A stretch of DNA of 64,000 nt from Paramyrothecium sp. XJ0827 (lineage: Eukaryota > Ascomycota > Sordariomycetes > Hypocreales > Stachybotryaceae). A program made the translations under genes and the position numbers. The stretch spans positions 4,154,001-4,218,000 of the forward strand of contig JAJFPB010000006.1 of the NCBI GenBank assembly GCA_020881915.1. The letters run 5' to 3'. The notes beneath the pieces were generated by a model. That model saw only the letters and a program-made list of their open reading frames with translations, did no database searches and had not been told where the DNA came from. This document shows, piece by piece, positions 32,301 through 47,000 of the stretch. Positions within the stretch are counted from its first letter, which is position 1. Every line of letters begins with the position of its first letter.

Positions 32301-35300
32301 GCCCCAGCTCCCAGTTGTACAACGAGAAAGGTCGAGAGAGCTCGTCATACTGCCGGCTGCCCGGAGGATGACCGAACACAAATGCCGAGTCAAGATCTGC
32401 GGTCGAACTATCCCAAATCTTGCTGTCACCGATGGAGCTCAGGTATGAGAACAGCGGCCTGACAGAGTCTTTCTTAGCCCCAGCAGCGGCAACAAGCTCG
32501 TTGATTTTGGTATGATACAAAGGCTGTGACTCAATCATGTCTTGACCCGTCGGAGACCGGTTAACAAGCAGGATCTGTGATCCCCACGGCGTTCCGTTTG
32601 GTAGTATCGTGTTGGGTTCTTGTGCCATTGGCGCATCATTGAATGTCGGAAATGTGATTGCAGTTGTAGACTGAGCTCGGTAACCTTGGAGTGAGCGTAT
32701 GTTATGGTCACGATATCCGAAGGAATGAAATGTGGTGGTGAGCTCAGCCGCTGGGCTGGGCAAAGTAGATGCCATGCTCCCAGAGTTGGTCGCGTACATC
32801 AATTGGTTCGTGGTAAACCGCCACTCGCACAGGAACGTGTTATCGTTGCCAGGCTTCACCAAGTAGATGCTGATCTCCTGTGGGGACGAGTTGCGAGACC
32901 CTTCCGGCTTGAGTTGCGCCACCGGTGCGAACTTATAAGCGTCTATGTTCGGGAGCGGCGTGGAGCTGTCGAGGTAACCGTCTTGACATAGCTGTCTTGC
33001 TGTCCACTTGCCGTTGCGGAGTTCCGTCCAGCTGAGTTTGATATGCCATGCCGCACTGGGTGTCAATTTGCTCGCGCTACCTTCCGTCCCGAGGCTTTGG
33101 ATAGATTTATCGGCGTGATCGGGTGGCAGGGTTTTTTTCATGATCTGTGGAATGAAGACCACAACCCGTCCATTAAAGGCCATTGGCACAAAATAGACGC
33201 CTGGTCCGCCCAGTTCGCGGCCGAGGACATCCTCGGGCGTGTAAGAAGGAATTTCTATCTCCACTGCAAGATAATGTTAGCTCTGCTTGATAAAATCTTC
33301 CAATACAACACTGCCTTGTCCCAAAGATCTTTTTTGCCTGCCTGCCTCGTATTACATCTTAGAAGGACAACAGAAAGTGACTTACTTTTCCTCCAGTCTC
33401 GGAATCGAGGACGTGTAAACACGTTGTGATAGAACGTGTAAGGCGCGGTTCGCGTTCGGCAAAAGATGTGATTAGGCTGCAACGGGTCAGTGTCGTCAGT
33501 GCAGAGGCCGACCACGATCATGTTGGAAATCTCGCAGACGCCAGAGAGGTAATCCTTCAGCGCTGCATTCACTGTGCTTGCATTTAGATCCTTCTGCAAC
33601 ACCGATGACTCAAGGGAGCGGAAGAGCTCGCTCTTGTCGTCGCGAAGAGAGGGATCGATCCAGTTCTCTGGATACAGAAAGACCTTTCTGTTTGCTTCCC
33701 ATACTCGGTACTTCTGCATCCATTCCCATCTCTGCCGATTCAGAATATTGGCGGGCACACCGTGGGATTCCTCCAATCCAAGCAGACAGCGCTGGATGTA
33801 TACCTGAACAGTTGCAATGGCTTGTTTGATCCTGGAAGTCTCCACTAAAGGCGTCATCTGGGTGTCTATGAGGAAATATTCAAATAGTCCATTAGCATCA
33901 TAAATTCCCAGGGCCGTAATCTCTTCCTGGGTCAGCAGAAATGCAAGAAGCGCTTTCTTCTGGTTCTCGCGTAGGGCATCACTCAAAGGTCGCACCGCAT
34001 CTGGCCACGTCCTGAGATCGAAACGAGACCTTGCGACCTTTTTGATGTCTTTGGCAATGTTGTGGAGTCGGTAAAAGTCATGCGCGGAAGTGCCTAGCGG
34101 GCTCGCCCAAGCGAAGAGGCGAGGGATGTCTGCGCCAAGTTTATTGGAGAGCTCGATAATGTTGGTAAACTCTTTTAGCTTGAGCGATGTTCGGAAATCT
34201 GTGACACCCCCCGTGGTAAAGGAAGCATGATCAAGGATATGAGTGATTTGTAACGGCTTCCAACCCGTGGCTGATGAGATCATCTGAACTAGATTATCTC
34301 TGTCCTCCTTGTTGTCGCCTGACTCATAGTTTGCGGCCCAGTTGAAGAGCTGTATCAGTGGAAGATTGGTGTTCTGAGGCAGGCTGTCTCGGAACTGGAC
34401 ATAGCTTTGTAGCCTCTGCAGCTGTGCGGATGTGAGATCAATAAAGTCGATCCTCTCAAAGTCCTCGTAGTGTTCGTAGATGTACAAGACCTCATCAGGG
34501 CTAAGTTTGAAGTTGTTGATGACAATAGCCAGCTTCTGCAGGCTGACAAAAACGTCGTAAAGCCTGTCTTGAGCTACCTTTGGCAGGAGGGCTGATGCAG
34601 GAACCTCTGCCCTGGGTCCGCTAGCGGGCTTCCACTGGAGAGCTGAAGGGGTAACTCCTTTCAACTGCAGATCATATAGTTTGCCGCTTTCGAGCTTGAT
34701 GGATGACGCCGTGGCCCACAATCGCTCAGGATCTTCTTGCTGCGGCTGATCATCAAACGGACAAGGCACAGCATCAATGATCAGAGGTTGCGGCTTCTCC
34801 TCCCTGGCAACTAAGAAGACGTACGAGTCGCTAGTTATGGGCGCAACGTAGCCGCTCCAGTTCTTGCTTGGCTTCCTTTCTGCTAACTCTCTCAGGCTGC
34901 CTAGGAGGAATTCAATCTTGGTGGTCCCGGACTCCTTTCTGTTGACGGCAATATTGCTCAGCACCGTTGTGGCCATCAAGCGATCACTGAAGCCGACGGC
35001 AGAAGTGATGGTGTCTTCGATGAGAACTCGTGCAAGCTTATCCTGCAAGAAAGGTGTGAAGCAGTTCAAAAAGAAGAAACGTTTTTGCGTTGGCGTCTTG
35101 CCCTTGTTGGCCAGCTCGGGCTTGCTCTCAATGTCGCTCTCGTTAATGTCCTGCAATTGCATGATCAAGTCAGTGAACAATTCCAATGGTCAAGGATTGC
35201 GACACGAAGAGGATCAGTGCACTCACAGGAGCTAAAATGATGCGTGATTTACCCAGTGCTTGCAATTCGCTTTTCTTGGCACTGGCTGGCAAGATGCCTG

Positions 35301-38300
35301 CAATGAAGTCATGAAAGACATTCGTCGGCTTCGCTTGAGCCCTATCGAAGCATTAACATCTTAGTCAGGGCAATGAAACCACCGAGATGTTGCCTCATGA
35401 ATGGCATTGTGCAGCTTTACACGTACCTCTTAATCGCCGAGACCCAGTCGTCACGAAGAGCGATGGCTGCTTCCCGCTTAGCCTTGGCTGCAGCAGCTGC
35501 CTCAGCCTCTGCCTTCTCTCTCTCGGTCTTGGTCAGTCTTATATTGCCATTGGGCTCGCGGGGTAAGAGATTCGTTATCCTCTCATCCGGGATCGTGTCA
35601 TCCAAAAGAGACTTTAGGTCGCTGGTCTCCTCATCTGCGAGAATTCCTTGGATAGATAGCTGTGAGCTACGGCCATCAACGCCCACAGTATACTTCACTC
35701 GACTTGAAATCTTGCTGACAGCATCCGCAAACGACTCCTCTTTGATCGTGGGCGCTCGTGCAACATGCACCGTTTTACCATTGAGGAGGTCCAAGATCTC
35801 CTTCACCACGGCGTTTTCAAACACAAGCCCCAATTTTGATGACAGAACGTCGTCTGTCGCCTCTTCTTGGTTGATGATAATCTTGTGCTCCGTTTGGATG
35901 CCGATCATACCATCGTACAGCGTCTTGGCCGTCTGCACTACTGTCCGGGCACTTGGAGCTAGTGGATCCATAGGAGATTTGATGTTATCAGCAATATAGC
36001 GGAACTGAGGCCAGCTGAAGCCAGCAGTGGCCATATTGCCCCATGCCTCCATGAGTTCGAGACACTTGGTAGGGCCCAAAAGCCGCTGGGTTGCTGGATC
36101 AAAGCCCTCAAAAGGGTTTGCAAACCCCATGATGACCTGCCCCAGGTCAGGAATCCCGACATTGAGTACTTTCGCAAGAAGGCTGTATCTATAGATCTGA
36201 GAGATTGTGTCAATACTCAGGATGTCCGGTAACACCAGCTTGGCGTCAAGTTTAACGTTGTTGACTTCCTTCCCAAGCATGTAGTCAATGTCCGTGGATG
36301 TTACTCCAAATGCAGCGAGTATGACGAGAAGATTCTCCGAAATTTTACACTTGCGCGTGAAAAAGTCACCTTCCTTGTCAGGACCAAAGACAGGATCTGT
36401 TGCTCGGACATTTCCCTTGAAGAAGAGCCGTCTGTAGAGGGCATTTCGCCCTCGAGTAGGGATTGGTGTCCAGAAAGTGAGAAGCTGCTCAACAGGCAGA
36501 CCAGTAATGGTCAAGATCTTCTTAACTAGACCCAGGTTGTGAATGACATCAACGGTGACTTTATTGTCATTTGAGGGCTGGATTGCCGAGTCCTGGTGCT
36601 TGATCCCGTTGACTCCGTTTGTGAAGCCCGATAGTAGAGGTTGCGATGCGTGGCTGAAGTTGATAAACGTCACGAGCTCTGCATCCTCGTTGATTTGGGA
36701 TTTTCCATCCGCAGACGGGCAATGGCAATCATCGTCAGGAGGCTCCAAAGCCTTCTCGGGAACAGCATCGACACGTCCCAGTGTCAGAGCTCTGTCTGTC
36801 TCATCGATTGACCATGAGAGCTTTTTCCATAGACGAATAAACTTTTGCAAGCGGTCCCACTCGGCCAAAGATAGCGGTGAGCCATCGAGGTGAATCAAAC
36901 GGACATTGTTGATATTGTGTGAACCTCCAAGCCCCTCAGGGAGGAGCCATTCGACAATCTTGAAGTTACCATCAGTACCGTCAGAGTTTATGTCTCTGAG
37001 GAAGCCGCTTTGCACGATTCCAATAGTGTCCGAGTATTTAGTTCGTATATGGATGGTGGATCCGGGCCATCGGTCGTTGAGGGTGGGATTGTCGGGAAAT
37101 ATGTCATCAGCCGGGCTTCCACTGAGCACCTTGCTATTGATCGTGACGTGCGCGACAACGACGCCTTCGGCATTGGTCACCAAGCCTGTATCTTCAAGGT
37201 TTCCAATGAAATCTTCGATAACATTCCCATCTCTCTCTCTTATGGCTACCACGGCGCCCAGTATGCTTGAAGGAAGCCGAGGCCCCTCACCTGAATCTAG
37301 AACAATCACTTTGCCAATATTCTCAAAATGGTCGTATACCCATCTTCTGACCTCTTCATCGCTTGCGCAATGAGATTGGTTATCCCGCCATGACAGAGAG
37401 GCTACCTTGTTGCCTAACGCTTCTGCTGTCTCGTAGTACAAAAGCTCGGACAAATGGACTAGGTTTGATGTTCTGACGAGGAATTCTGCCAGTTTACCCA
37501 AGCGCTTACGAGGTTCGGCGGCCTTGCAGTTCGCAAGAGTCTGAAGGAACTTATAGCTGAAGCGAATCTCGTCAAAGATGGTCTTGGTTCTGCCCTTGGG
37601 CATGTTGGGATTCATGAACCGAGTCTGCACAATTTCAATGAGATCCGTGTAGTCGATACCGCTCCGTGGCAGCAGCTGCCTTTTGACAAACTGCAGCCCT
37701 TTCTTGGACACGTTGTCTGTTGATAGAAGAGCAGACGCATCCTCGTAGCCCCAGTAGGTATGAGGGGGCTGAAGACCGATTTTGGTTTGGTAATCCTCAA
37801 TAGTGAGCGTCGGGAGATTTTCAGTGACCTGGAAGTATTCCTTAGAGAATAGAACCTCTCCTGTTAGAATGAGATACTCTTCTTGGATGAGACCAAGGAT
37901 CTCTGCGTCCACTTGACGGTCGTATACAGTCTCCTGCACCTCCAAAAGCCGCTGGTTGAGCTGCGCTGCCTGTTCTGACTTTAGCGGTCCGTAAACTTCC
38001 ACTGGAAGAGGTGCGGGCCTCTGCCGAAAAGCGTCAATCAGCTCCAACCTCGGCACCTTGAGGAAGTCCAGATACACGCGTTGCGAGTCAATCGGTAGAT
38101 GATATGGCAGCCCCAGTGACGATGAGGAGTTTGCCAATACCCGATAAGCATCAATGTTGGTATGTTGTGGTTCGGAAAGTAGTTCCTTCGAGTCTTCGTG
38201 AGAGACATTGAAAGTGTCCAGGGTCAGTTGTTGGATCCACGGATCACTGTAATCCGGCGACAAAGTGTCTAAATTGACGATGAAAGATTCCATGATCTCA

Positions 38301-39856
38301 TTGGCCAGATCAATGTATGGGAGAATCGTATCAGTGTTCTCTTGGCTAAGCTGGAGATTGCCTATGTCTGGCCGGCGACGGAAGAGCATCTCAAGTACAG
38401 TGCCTTTGATGGAAGGCTTTTGGCCCGTCGCCGAAAGATCCGCGTGGATTGTCATGTTTGCGGTACTTGTTCGAAGATACTGCAACAGATCAACAAGATA
38501 TGCAGCAGCACTATACACCGTCGTGGATTCATCTAGCATAGGCTGCTCCATGCTACCGAAAAGGGTCTCCAGATTTAGAGATGCAGCGGGTTGTTGATTA
38601 ATATTGCTCGTTGCCATTAGTCTGGGTTGGCTTTTGACGATCATTTTGGTGGAGCCATTCTCGGAAACACCTGAGAGTTCCAGGGGGGCGGTGGCATCTT
38701 GATTCCCTGAGAACAACTCTTGGATCTTGCGTTGTCGTGCTGTCGGCGATTCTGGTCCATCAAGCACACGGAATCCTGTTCCTTGAACTGTTTGCAGAAG
38801 GTCTACCAGGAGATTCTGGTTCCGGAACGTTGCATCGGCGGCGGCAGCATGCACAGCCTCTGCATCCTCGACAGGCATACTGCTTGCCATGGATGAAACA
38901 AATTGGTCTTTTGGTATACCGGTGATGGCAAGACTTGTCGTCAACCCCCTGTTCACGAGAGACTGCAGTGATGTTGTGGAAGGTGCAATAGCCGCAACTC
39001 TGGACAGTCTTTTCAGCTCGTGTGTGACAGCTTGTCTTCTCTCAATTGGCAGAGACTCTAGATCATGAGGAGCCATGGATGCTAGAGCAATAGTCGGATT
39101 CAACAATGCCTTGTCATCCATTTTGGAGAGCGCATTAAGGAGATCAGCTTTGACAGCAGGATCACTGCTCGCCAGCTTCACCTTGTCATCCCGTACTATG
39201 CCTTCAATGGCTGCTGTTGGCACCTCCTTGAATATCTCTGCCCGGATCTTCTGGGCATCGCGTCGCAAAGCCGCCTCCACAGCAGCATGATCCTTGGTGC
39301 CGTTAGAGAGCCCTCCGTTAGACAGTAAGCTCTCATGAGACTGAAGGATATTCTGGATGCGCGAAGTATCAAAGAACCTGGCGAAGTCTCCAAGGCTTTT
39401 CACTATGCTGTTTTCATCGGCGACCTTGACAAGAGCTTGGCTATTACCGCCGATCTTCGCGATCTGGACACCTAGATCCAGCCGCTCGGCTAATTCATTG
39501 GTAATGCTTCTCTCACTCCGCAGCTTTTGCGCTGTTTGTTGCACGACATCGTAATCAGCAAGCGCGAGGTCTGATTCTCGCTCCTTTCGAACCTCGTCCC
39601 TGAAGGTATCAAAGAAGCCGCCAAGAATAGGACGCAGCGCTTCTAGAATGTCTGCAACGCCAATAGGCTCGGGAGCCATATCATTCAACTTGAGGGGTGT
39701 GTCGAAGAGTTGTAGAGCCGCTTGGACCAAAGTGAAAGTAGGCAAGCGATCACTCAAAGATCGTAGAGATTCAGGATCTAGTATGCCTGTGAGTTGAGTT
39801 TGCCAATCTTCCTGGGAGTGAAAATCTTCAGAAAAGTGGAGGTCAAAACTGCTCAT
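29366..39856 (-). CDS. TcA-like component of a toxin-complex (Tc) system, 3377 aa, five exons
   Basis: Exons, in transcription order, are 39856-35427, 35341-35227, 35150-33386, 33263-32093 and 32018-29366; four introns in phase give 3377 aa. Bacterial TcA proteins are pentameric injection devices with an alpha-helical shell, receptor-binding domains, a neuraminidase-like region, a coiled-coil pore and a C-terminal TcB-binding domain. Seen here: an N-terminal extension of about 420 residues; a VRP1/SpvA-like block near residue 450 (AAYLVDLLQYL ... RRRPDIGNLQLSQENTDTILPYIDL); the ABC-toxin N-terminal/neuraminidase-like region, about 1515-2400; IEEWKEHPFAPHVIARSRPKAYM at the start of exon 5; the long pore helices, about 2910-3000 (YTNAELYTWMFGQTKGL); and a beta-rich end. 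It is about 850 residues longer than typical bacterial TcA. No signal peptide is visible. Partner gene lies divergently upstream. Confidence 0.93.
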
Positions 39857-41026
39857 GACATGATGCGTTGTCTTCTAGTCTGTCGAGTTGGCGGGTCGAA
39901 GCATATGTGTAATTTGCGAACTACTCAAGCCAACATGGCGACGGATGTTACAGTCCAAGGACATGGGAAGCAACCTCCAGCCCTACAGGCGGTCAGCACA
40001 TTTGCCACTACTGCAGCATTGGTGTATCTCGAGCAACCCCCTTTTCGCCTTGGTCTAGATCAATGAAACTGCCGGGGAACCCTGTCAGCAACGGCATCAT
40101 CCGCGTGTGGGGTGTCAGATAGACCGTGAAGCACTCGACACCAACTCTGACCCGTCGTGGAGCTATTTTGCTTTTGACGGTGAGCTGAGGACCTGAATGC
40201 AGGTCTTTCGGTCTCCCAGCAAGCCACAGTCTTGCTCGAAAAGCCAACCATGCAGTTCAGTGGCTTGAGTTATGATCAAATAATCGGCTGAAACAAAATC
40301 GTGCGCCTCGAACAAGCAAATGCGTCAGCCCTACCAGTCTACTGCTGGACTACTGAATGATCAGTATCACTAGATGCAATCTCAAGGGAAATCATCCATC
40401 GGGGATTGGTTAATGGCTTAAACCTCTGCAGCGAGCCATCCCCAAAGTAGGATAACCAGTATGCAGGGTTTCTGCTTTAGGACGTAATTTGTCCTCACCC
40501 TATGGAAGCTGAAGGTATCTTCGGAGCTGAAAGTGTGTCTCGCAATAATCAGCAATTAGCGCTAAGGCTGTAACCGTGGGAACGCACCGACCGCTGATGC
40601 ATCGCGAAGTCCGATCTTTTTCAGAAATGGGGATCCTTGTCAGTCCAAATGCGGTAGTGCTGTCGTACGGCAGTTGAAGAGTGATATCAACCCTCGTCTA
40701 ATGGAGAGGAGCCGCTGTTAACAATAGAGGCTCCGATACGCTTACACGTCTCACCGAGCCTACTTCGTGTCTGCATCACTTTCGAGAACAAACGTCTCTC
40801 TTTCGTTTTTCGACTATCGATGCCATCGTCTCCATGAGAACTTGCTTCTCGCACTACTAAGCTACCCCATCAGTCAACATCACTGAACTTTCGGAAGATA
40901 CTTGCAGATTTTTGTTTTAGTTGGGCAGGCCAGACTTTCACCGAGAACGTCTCGGTGGTTTGTTTGACCCGTGACGAGACCTTCCTGCACTATTATTTCC
41001 TGTACGCAAAAACCTGCTGCTCAGCA
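39857..41026. promoter_or_regulatory. Divergent promoter region shared by the two Tc-like genes
   Basis: The two Tc-like start codons are 1.17 kb apart and face away from each other, so one region probably drives both components. The 200 bp before the rightward ATG are pyrimidine-rich. I can name no operator with confidence, and no gene lies inside. Confidence 0.55.
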
Positions 41027-44000
41027 ATGGCCTCCGACCTTTTATCAAACTCATCCAGCACTGGAGGCTCAGGAGGTCAAGGCAACAGCCACTGGATTCC
41101 ATTCAATTCTGGAGAGAAAGGGGCACAAGCTGAAGAGTACGGACAAGATGGCGCTGTGTCAAACAGAAAATCAGTTTACTTTTCATCCTCAGCCCCGTCC
41201 CTGAAAGTGCCAACCGGTGGGGGCGCTCTCAAGGCGATTGACGAGAAGTTTGAAGTGGCCACCGTTACCGGCTCGTGCTCGCTGAACATTCCTTTCAACA
41301 CCACTCCGGGTCGCAATGAGCTCACTCCAGAGATTTCTCTCAGTTATGACTCGTCAGCAGGAAACGGGTATTTTGGCCTTGGTTGGAGGCTTTCTCTCCC
41401 ATCCATCACCAGGAAGACCTCGAAAGGAATTCCTCGATACTTAGACCATGAGGAATCAGATGTCTTCATTTTCGCAGGCTTGGAAGACCTCATACCAGAT
41501 ACTGTAGAGAAGGTAACAACAGCTTCTGATGGTTATGCCGTTCGAAGGTACCAGCCCCGCACCGAAAGCGCCTTTCACAAAATTGAACGGTGGTCCAAAG
41601 GCGATGATTCTCATTGGCGTGTCATTACTACAGCTAATGTGACATCCATCTATGGTCAGACCTCAAACTCAAGAATCATGAACTCAACCGACGGGCGAGT
41701 TGCGACGTGGCTGCTTTGCTATACCTATGACACCAAAGGCAATGCTATTGAGTACGCGTACAAGGAGGAAGACTCAACGGGAGTTGAAACAGATCAAGCA
41801 AACGAACTACATCGGACTTTGACCTCGCGTTCCTGCAATCGTTACATCAAAACCATCAAATATGGCAATGCTCTACCAAATAGAGATCCCGACTGGAGGC
41901 TATCAGAAGTCCCAGCAGATCAGTGGCTTTTTGAAGTGGTCTTTGACTACGGGGATCACACCGCTGCTTCACCCAGTCCACTTCCTGATAGCTCATGGTC
42001 TGTTCGCAAAGATGTCTTTTCGACTTACATCTCAGGCTTTGAGGTTCGTACGTACCGCTTGTGCCGAAGGATCTTACTGTATCACCACTTTCCTGATGAA
42101 CTAGGAGTGAGGGATTACTTGGTGAGATCAATGGAGATTGGTTACAAGGAAACCCCAACGCTCTCAACCATGATTTCATTGACGCAAAAAGACCACGCCT
42201 TGGATACCAACGTGGTGCCATCTCGTCCAGTGTCAAAGAGCTTGCCACGACTGGAGTTTGAATATAGCATGGTGGATCCGCTCAAAGGAACAATGGAAAC
42301 GGTATCAGGCCCAAATCTTCCAAATCTGCCGATTGGGCTCAACTCCCCTTATCACTGGCTAGACCTGGATGGAATTGGGAGGCCTGGTGTTGTGTTTTGT
42401 GATGAGGGCGCATGGTATCACATGAACAATACCAGCACCTTTGAGGTAGACTATCATAATCCAAGGGCTGGCCACGGATCTGTGTCATTTGCCCCTGCAA
42501 CGCAGCTCGCGCACATACCCTCTTCTCTTTCGTCAGGCACTGGGGCTTCATTCATTGATCTCAATGGCAATGGGTGTCTCGACTTTGTGAAGACAACTGC
42601 AGTCGAGCACGGGTTCTTTGAACGGACTATGGAGGGCGATTGGCTAGAATTTCAATCTTTCGCGGCCTGGCCTACACAGACTAGCAGCGAAAAGCTCAAT
42701 CTGCGCTACATCGATCTAACTGGGGATGGCCTTGCGGATATTGTGATTTCAGAATCAGATGCTTTGCTCTGGTATCGTTCGCTGGGTACCGACGGTTACA
42801 GTGACGAGCAGCGAGTCTACACTGGTAGTTCTGAGGACGAAGGCCCGCGACTCCTGTTCCAGGACGGGCTCGAAGTCTTGTATCTTGCCGACATGTCTGG
42901 GGACGGCTTGGCAGATATTGTTCGCATTCGTAGCCATGAAGTCTGTTACTGGCCAAACCTGGGCTATGGTCGCTTTGGTGCAAAAGTCGCTATGGAAAAT
43001 GCTCCAGGATTATTTAACTCATGGGATAAAATGGCTTCCAAGAGAATTCGACTAACAGATCTTGATGGCTCCGGAACAATGGACATCTTGTACTTTCCAC
43101 CCGAAGGCGGCCTTCAGATGTTCATGAACGAGTGTGGAAATAGCTGGAGTGATGTTCTTGCTGTCGATTTTCCTCAGATCGACTCTTTCACGTCGCTGGA
43201 AGTTGTTGATCTCTTCGGAATCGGGGTTTCGTCCCTAGTCTGGTCAACACTTTCGGCTGGAGGCAGCCCTACAATCCACTACTTTGACTTTTCTCGAGGC
43301 ATCAAGCCTCATCTACTCACGAGTTACAAGAATGGACCTGTTGATACAAGGATGAAATACAAATCCTCAACAACTTTCTGGCAGCTGGATTACGAGAAAG
43401 ATAGGAAGTGGCCAACAAGACTTCCATTTCCCGTTCACTGCCTTTCAGAGGTCATCAGGTACGATCACATCAATAAATCTTATCATCAGAGAGCCTTTAC
43501 CTATCATGATGGCTATTATGACGGGTTGGAAAGAGAGTTCCGAGGCTTTGGCAAGATTGAAAAACTTTTCTCAGAACGGTTCTTGATAGGTCGTTCTTCG
43601 ATTACATTTCCAAGCATTGATGAAGCTGAGAAAGCACTGATGATGAGCCCGCCGGGGCGTGAGGTAACATGGTACCAAACCGGATGCTATGAGGCGATGG
43701 CCCAGATGGACGAGCTTCGATCAAGAGAGTACTACAGAAATCCGATCCTTCAAGCTTTGAATATTTCACTTCGACCAGAATCATACTCGCCATTGGGTTT
43801 AAGCGTTGCCGAGACGAGGCAAGCGTGCCGGTCCTTGAAAGGCTCTTTGCTCCGTAAGGAGGTCTACCTCCTCGATGGCTCTTCAAAAGAATCAGTTCCT
43901 TTCCACATAGTCGACAGCTCATACTCCACAACAAGACGACAAAAGGCTGCTGGATTACGCCCTGCGTCTTTCGTCACCGTTCTTCGAGAATCTGTGACAA

Positions 44001-47000
44001 TCCAGCTCGATCGTGAACCAAGTGACCCAAAAGTTGAGCACCTTCTCAACTTGGAGATTGATGAGTGGAGCAATATCCTCAAGTCTGCTTTGATTCATTA
44101 TGGAAGATTAGCGACTTTTCGCACAATTGAGCACACTCCCGAAGATTGGGAAGAGCAGTCTGCCACCAAGATTATCTACGTCGAAAATGAGTTTACAAAT
44201 GCCGTGAATACGAAGGATGGACTCAACTATCACAAACCTCTTCCAGCAGGTTCCCGAGAATACGAGGTTTCAGGACTTTCGGACGAGCAAACGGGCAAGC
44301 AATTACAGCTCTATCATCTTGAGGATCTGTTTGAGAAAATCCATGACGCGAAGTCTGTTCCTAAACAATTCAATGACTTGAGCAGCAATTTCGGTACAAG
44401 ACTCATATCCAGGAAGATAATCAAGTACAGATCCGATGATCTCGCCAAACAGCTTGAGATGAGCAAGCTTGAACCTTTGGTATTGCCTGGAACGACTTAC
44501 ACCCTAGCTCTTACACCAGAAATTCTGAAAATTGCCAGTCTCCCAGATACCTGGACCGAAGCTCCTGAGAATATCAGTATGATGGGTTATGTTCGGGCAG
44601 ACCCTGAAGACCAGGAGTCTTTATGGGTTCCCTCTGGTGAGACGCTGTTTTCGGACGACCCTCCGGCACTGAACAAGGCCAGAGCGTCCTTCTTCCAACC
44701 CACTGTATTCGTCGACCCATTCGCCAACCATAGCAAGGTTGTCTTTGATAAATGGCAGCTGCATCCAGTAGAGACCATTGATGCCCTTGGCAACAAGCAG
44801 TCGGTCGAGTTCGATTACAGAACGATGCAAGTAAAGTTATTCACGGACGAGAACGGAAATATGACGGCGACGAACTTTGACGAGCTTGGGAATCTGGCAG
44901 GTCAGGCAGCGCTAGGCAAGAAGTCATTACCACTTGGCAATAGCCTTGACATGCTTCGACCTTTCAGCAACCACGAGTCGATAAAACAACTTGGCACTAA
45001 CATGGCACAAGCTGCCCCTCTCCTCTTAAGGAATGCTTCTAGTGTATCTTTTTCTGACTTCCCATCCTCTGAAGATGGAAAAAGATGGTCTCCAGGCTTC
45101 AATATTTCCATCTCTCGCGTTACCCACGTCAACGAGCTCTTCCATGGCGCTGTGACCCGTCTGCAGATTACTGTTCAATATTTCGATAGCAGCGGTCAGG
45201 AAATACAGCAGCGCAAGTTATCATCTCTCAGCTCAAGCCAGCAGGAATGGGTAGTTAGCGGTTGCAAGTTGATCAACAAAAAGTCTGCCGTTGTGCGACA
45301 ATACGATTCTTTTCTTCAAGACTCACACCGCTATAGCCCTCCAGATGAAACAAAAGTTATCTTCTCAACCTCATTCTACGACCCTCTTGGCCGCGACATC
45401 GCACAATTAATGCCTGACGCCACATGGACTAAAATGGTGAACGGTCCCTGGGGTCAGTTCTCCTACGACGCCGGCGATCTTGTCCTCACCAGTGATCCTT
45501 TCTCCGATCCCGATGTTGGCTGCTATCTTTCTGGAATACCTCGGGGCCAGAGACCAAAGAGAACGTGGTACCAAACCCTGGTCGAATCCAATGATGTCGT
45601 AAAACAACAAGCAGCTGAATCGTCCAAGATCTACGCTGGAACACCAACAGCAACTTGGCGGAACGTCCTTGGAAAAGATTATGCAGTTGTATCAGACAAT
45701 GGTGGGGATGGAAAGTACATCACCCGGACGTTCCGAGACATCCAAGACCGGATCTACAAGGTAAAAGATTCTATGGGACGGCTTGTGACCGTCAACGACT
45801 ATGACATGGCTGGCGCAGTGATCCACACAAGCAGCATGGACACGGGCGACAAGTGGATGCTTAATGATGTTACTGGCAAAGTCGTTTATTCCCTTAATAG
45901 TCGTGGGTTTGAGCAGGTCACGCACTATGATCGCTTACGACGTCCCACGGTGACGCGTTTGAAAGCGACCAATGGCAGCCGCGAGTCAGTTGTTCAGAAG
46001 GTCATTTACGGAGAGAATCAAAGCGAGTCTCAACTTCGCAACCTTCGTGGCAGGGAGTATCAGAAATACGACCAGGCACAAATATCTACCACGGAAGCAT
46101 ACGACCACTTTGGCAATGCGATTCAGGGAACCCAGCAGCTAACCAAAGAGTACCGAGATATCGTAGACTGGGGCTCCGAGACTGCAATGGAGGATGATCT
46201 ATTCCGGTGGTCAACAAAATATGATGCTCTAGGTAGAGTGCTCTCGAAGACGCGGACGGATGGTAGTATGGTCGTAAATACCTGGAACCAACGTGGTCTC
46301 CTGGGGTCTGTATCCTCGGTGGGCACTGCAGCAGGTGAAATGATTGTCATCAAGTCTGTTCAGTACAATGCGAGAGGCCAGCGAACAGCGGTTGAGCACG
46401 GCAACGGCGCACGAACGGAGTATAGCTATGATCCGCTCACGACCAATCTGTCGCGGAAGAAAACCATCGCCAACAAGAAGAACATTGTGCAGGATTTCCA
46501 GTTCTCTATTGACTGCATGGCAAGAAGAACACGAATTCACGACGCGACTCAGCAAAACGTCTTTTTCAGAGGCGCTGTTGTTCCGCCATCCAGCACTTTC
46601 AGCTATGATGCTATCGGTCGGCTCGTCAGGGCCACCGGGCGGGAGCATTTAGGCCAGGTCGGGAGTAACTGGGTTGCGATTCCACACTCAAGCACGTCCA
46701 GCGTTTCCAAGACAGCTAGCCCCTCGGATGGCCGTGCGATGAGCGGTTATACGGAGGAGTACCGATATGACTCGGAGGGCAATATTTTGTTCATGAAGCA
46801 CAATTTGTCGGACTCAACCATCACGGGCTGGTCGAGGACGTACGAATACAACGAGCCAAGTCTTCTCGAGTCGAGCAAAAGCAGCAACCGCCTAAGCGTG
46901 ACCAAGGTTGGCAGCTCGCTTACTGAATTTCAGTACGAGGGCCCTGATGGCAAAGCTGGCTTGGTGACTAGCATGAGCGGGTTCAACGTCATCAAATGGG

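Noticed and set aside
35373..35999. Long antisense frames inside the TcA-like gene (and similar ones over other genes)
   Set aside because: These are shadows of real coding exons; they lack motifs, and the sense frame explains the sequence.
40955..41026. In-frame GTG extension upstream of the TcB/TcC-like ATG
   Set aside because: GTG is not a usual nuclear start in fungi. The extra 24 residues are unlike the family, and the ATG at 41027 has a good context.
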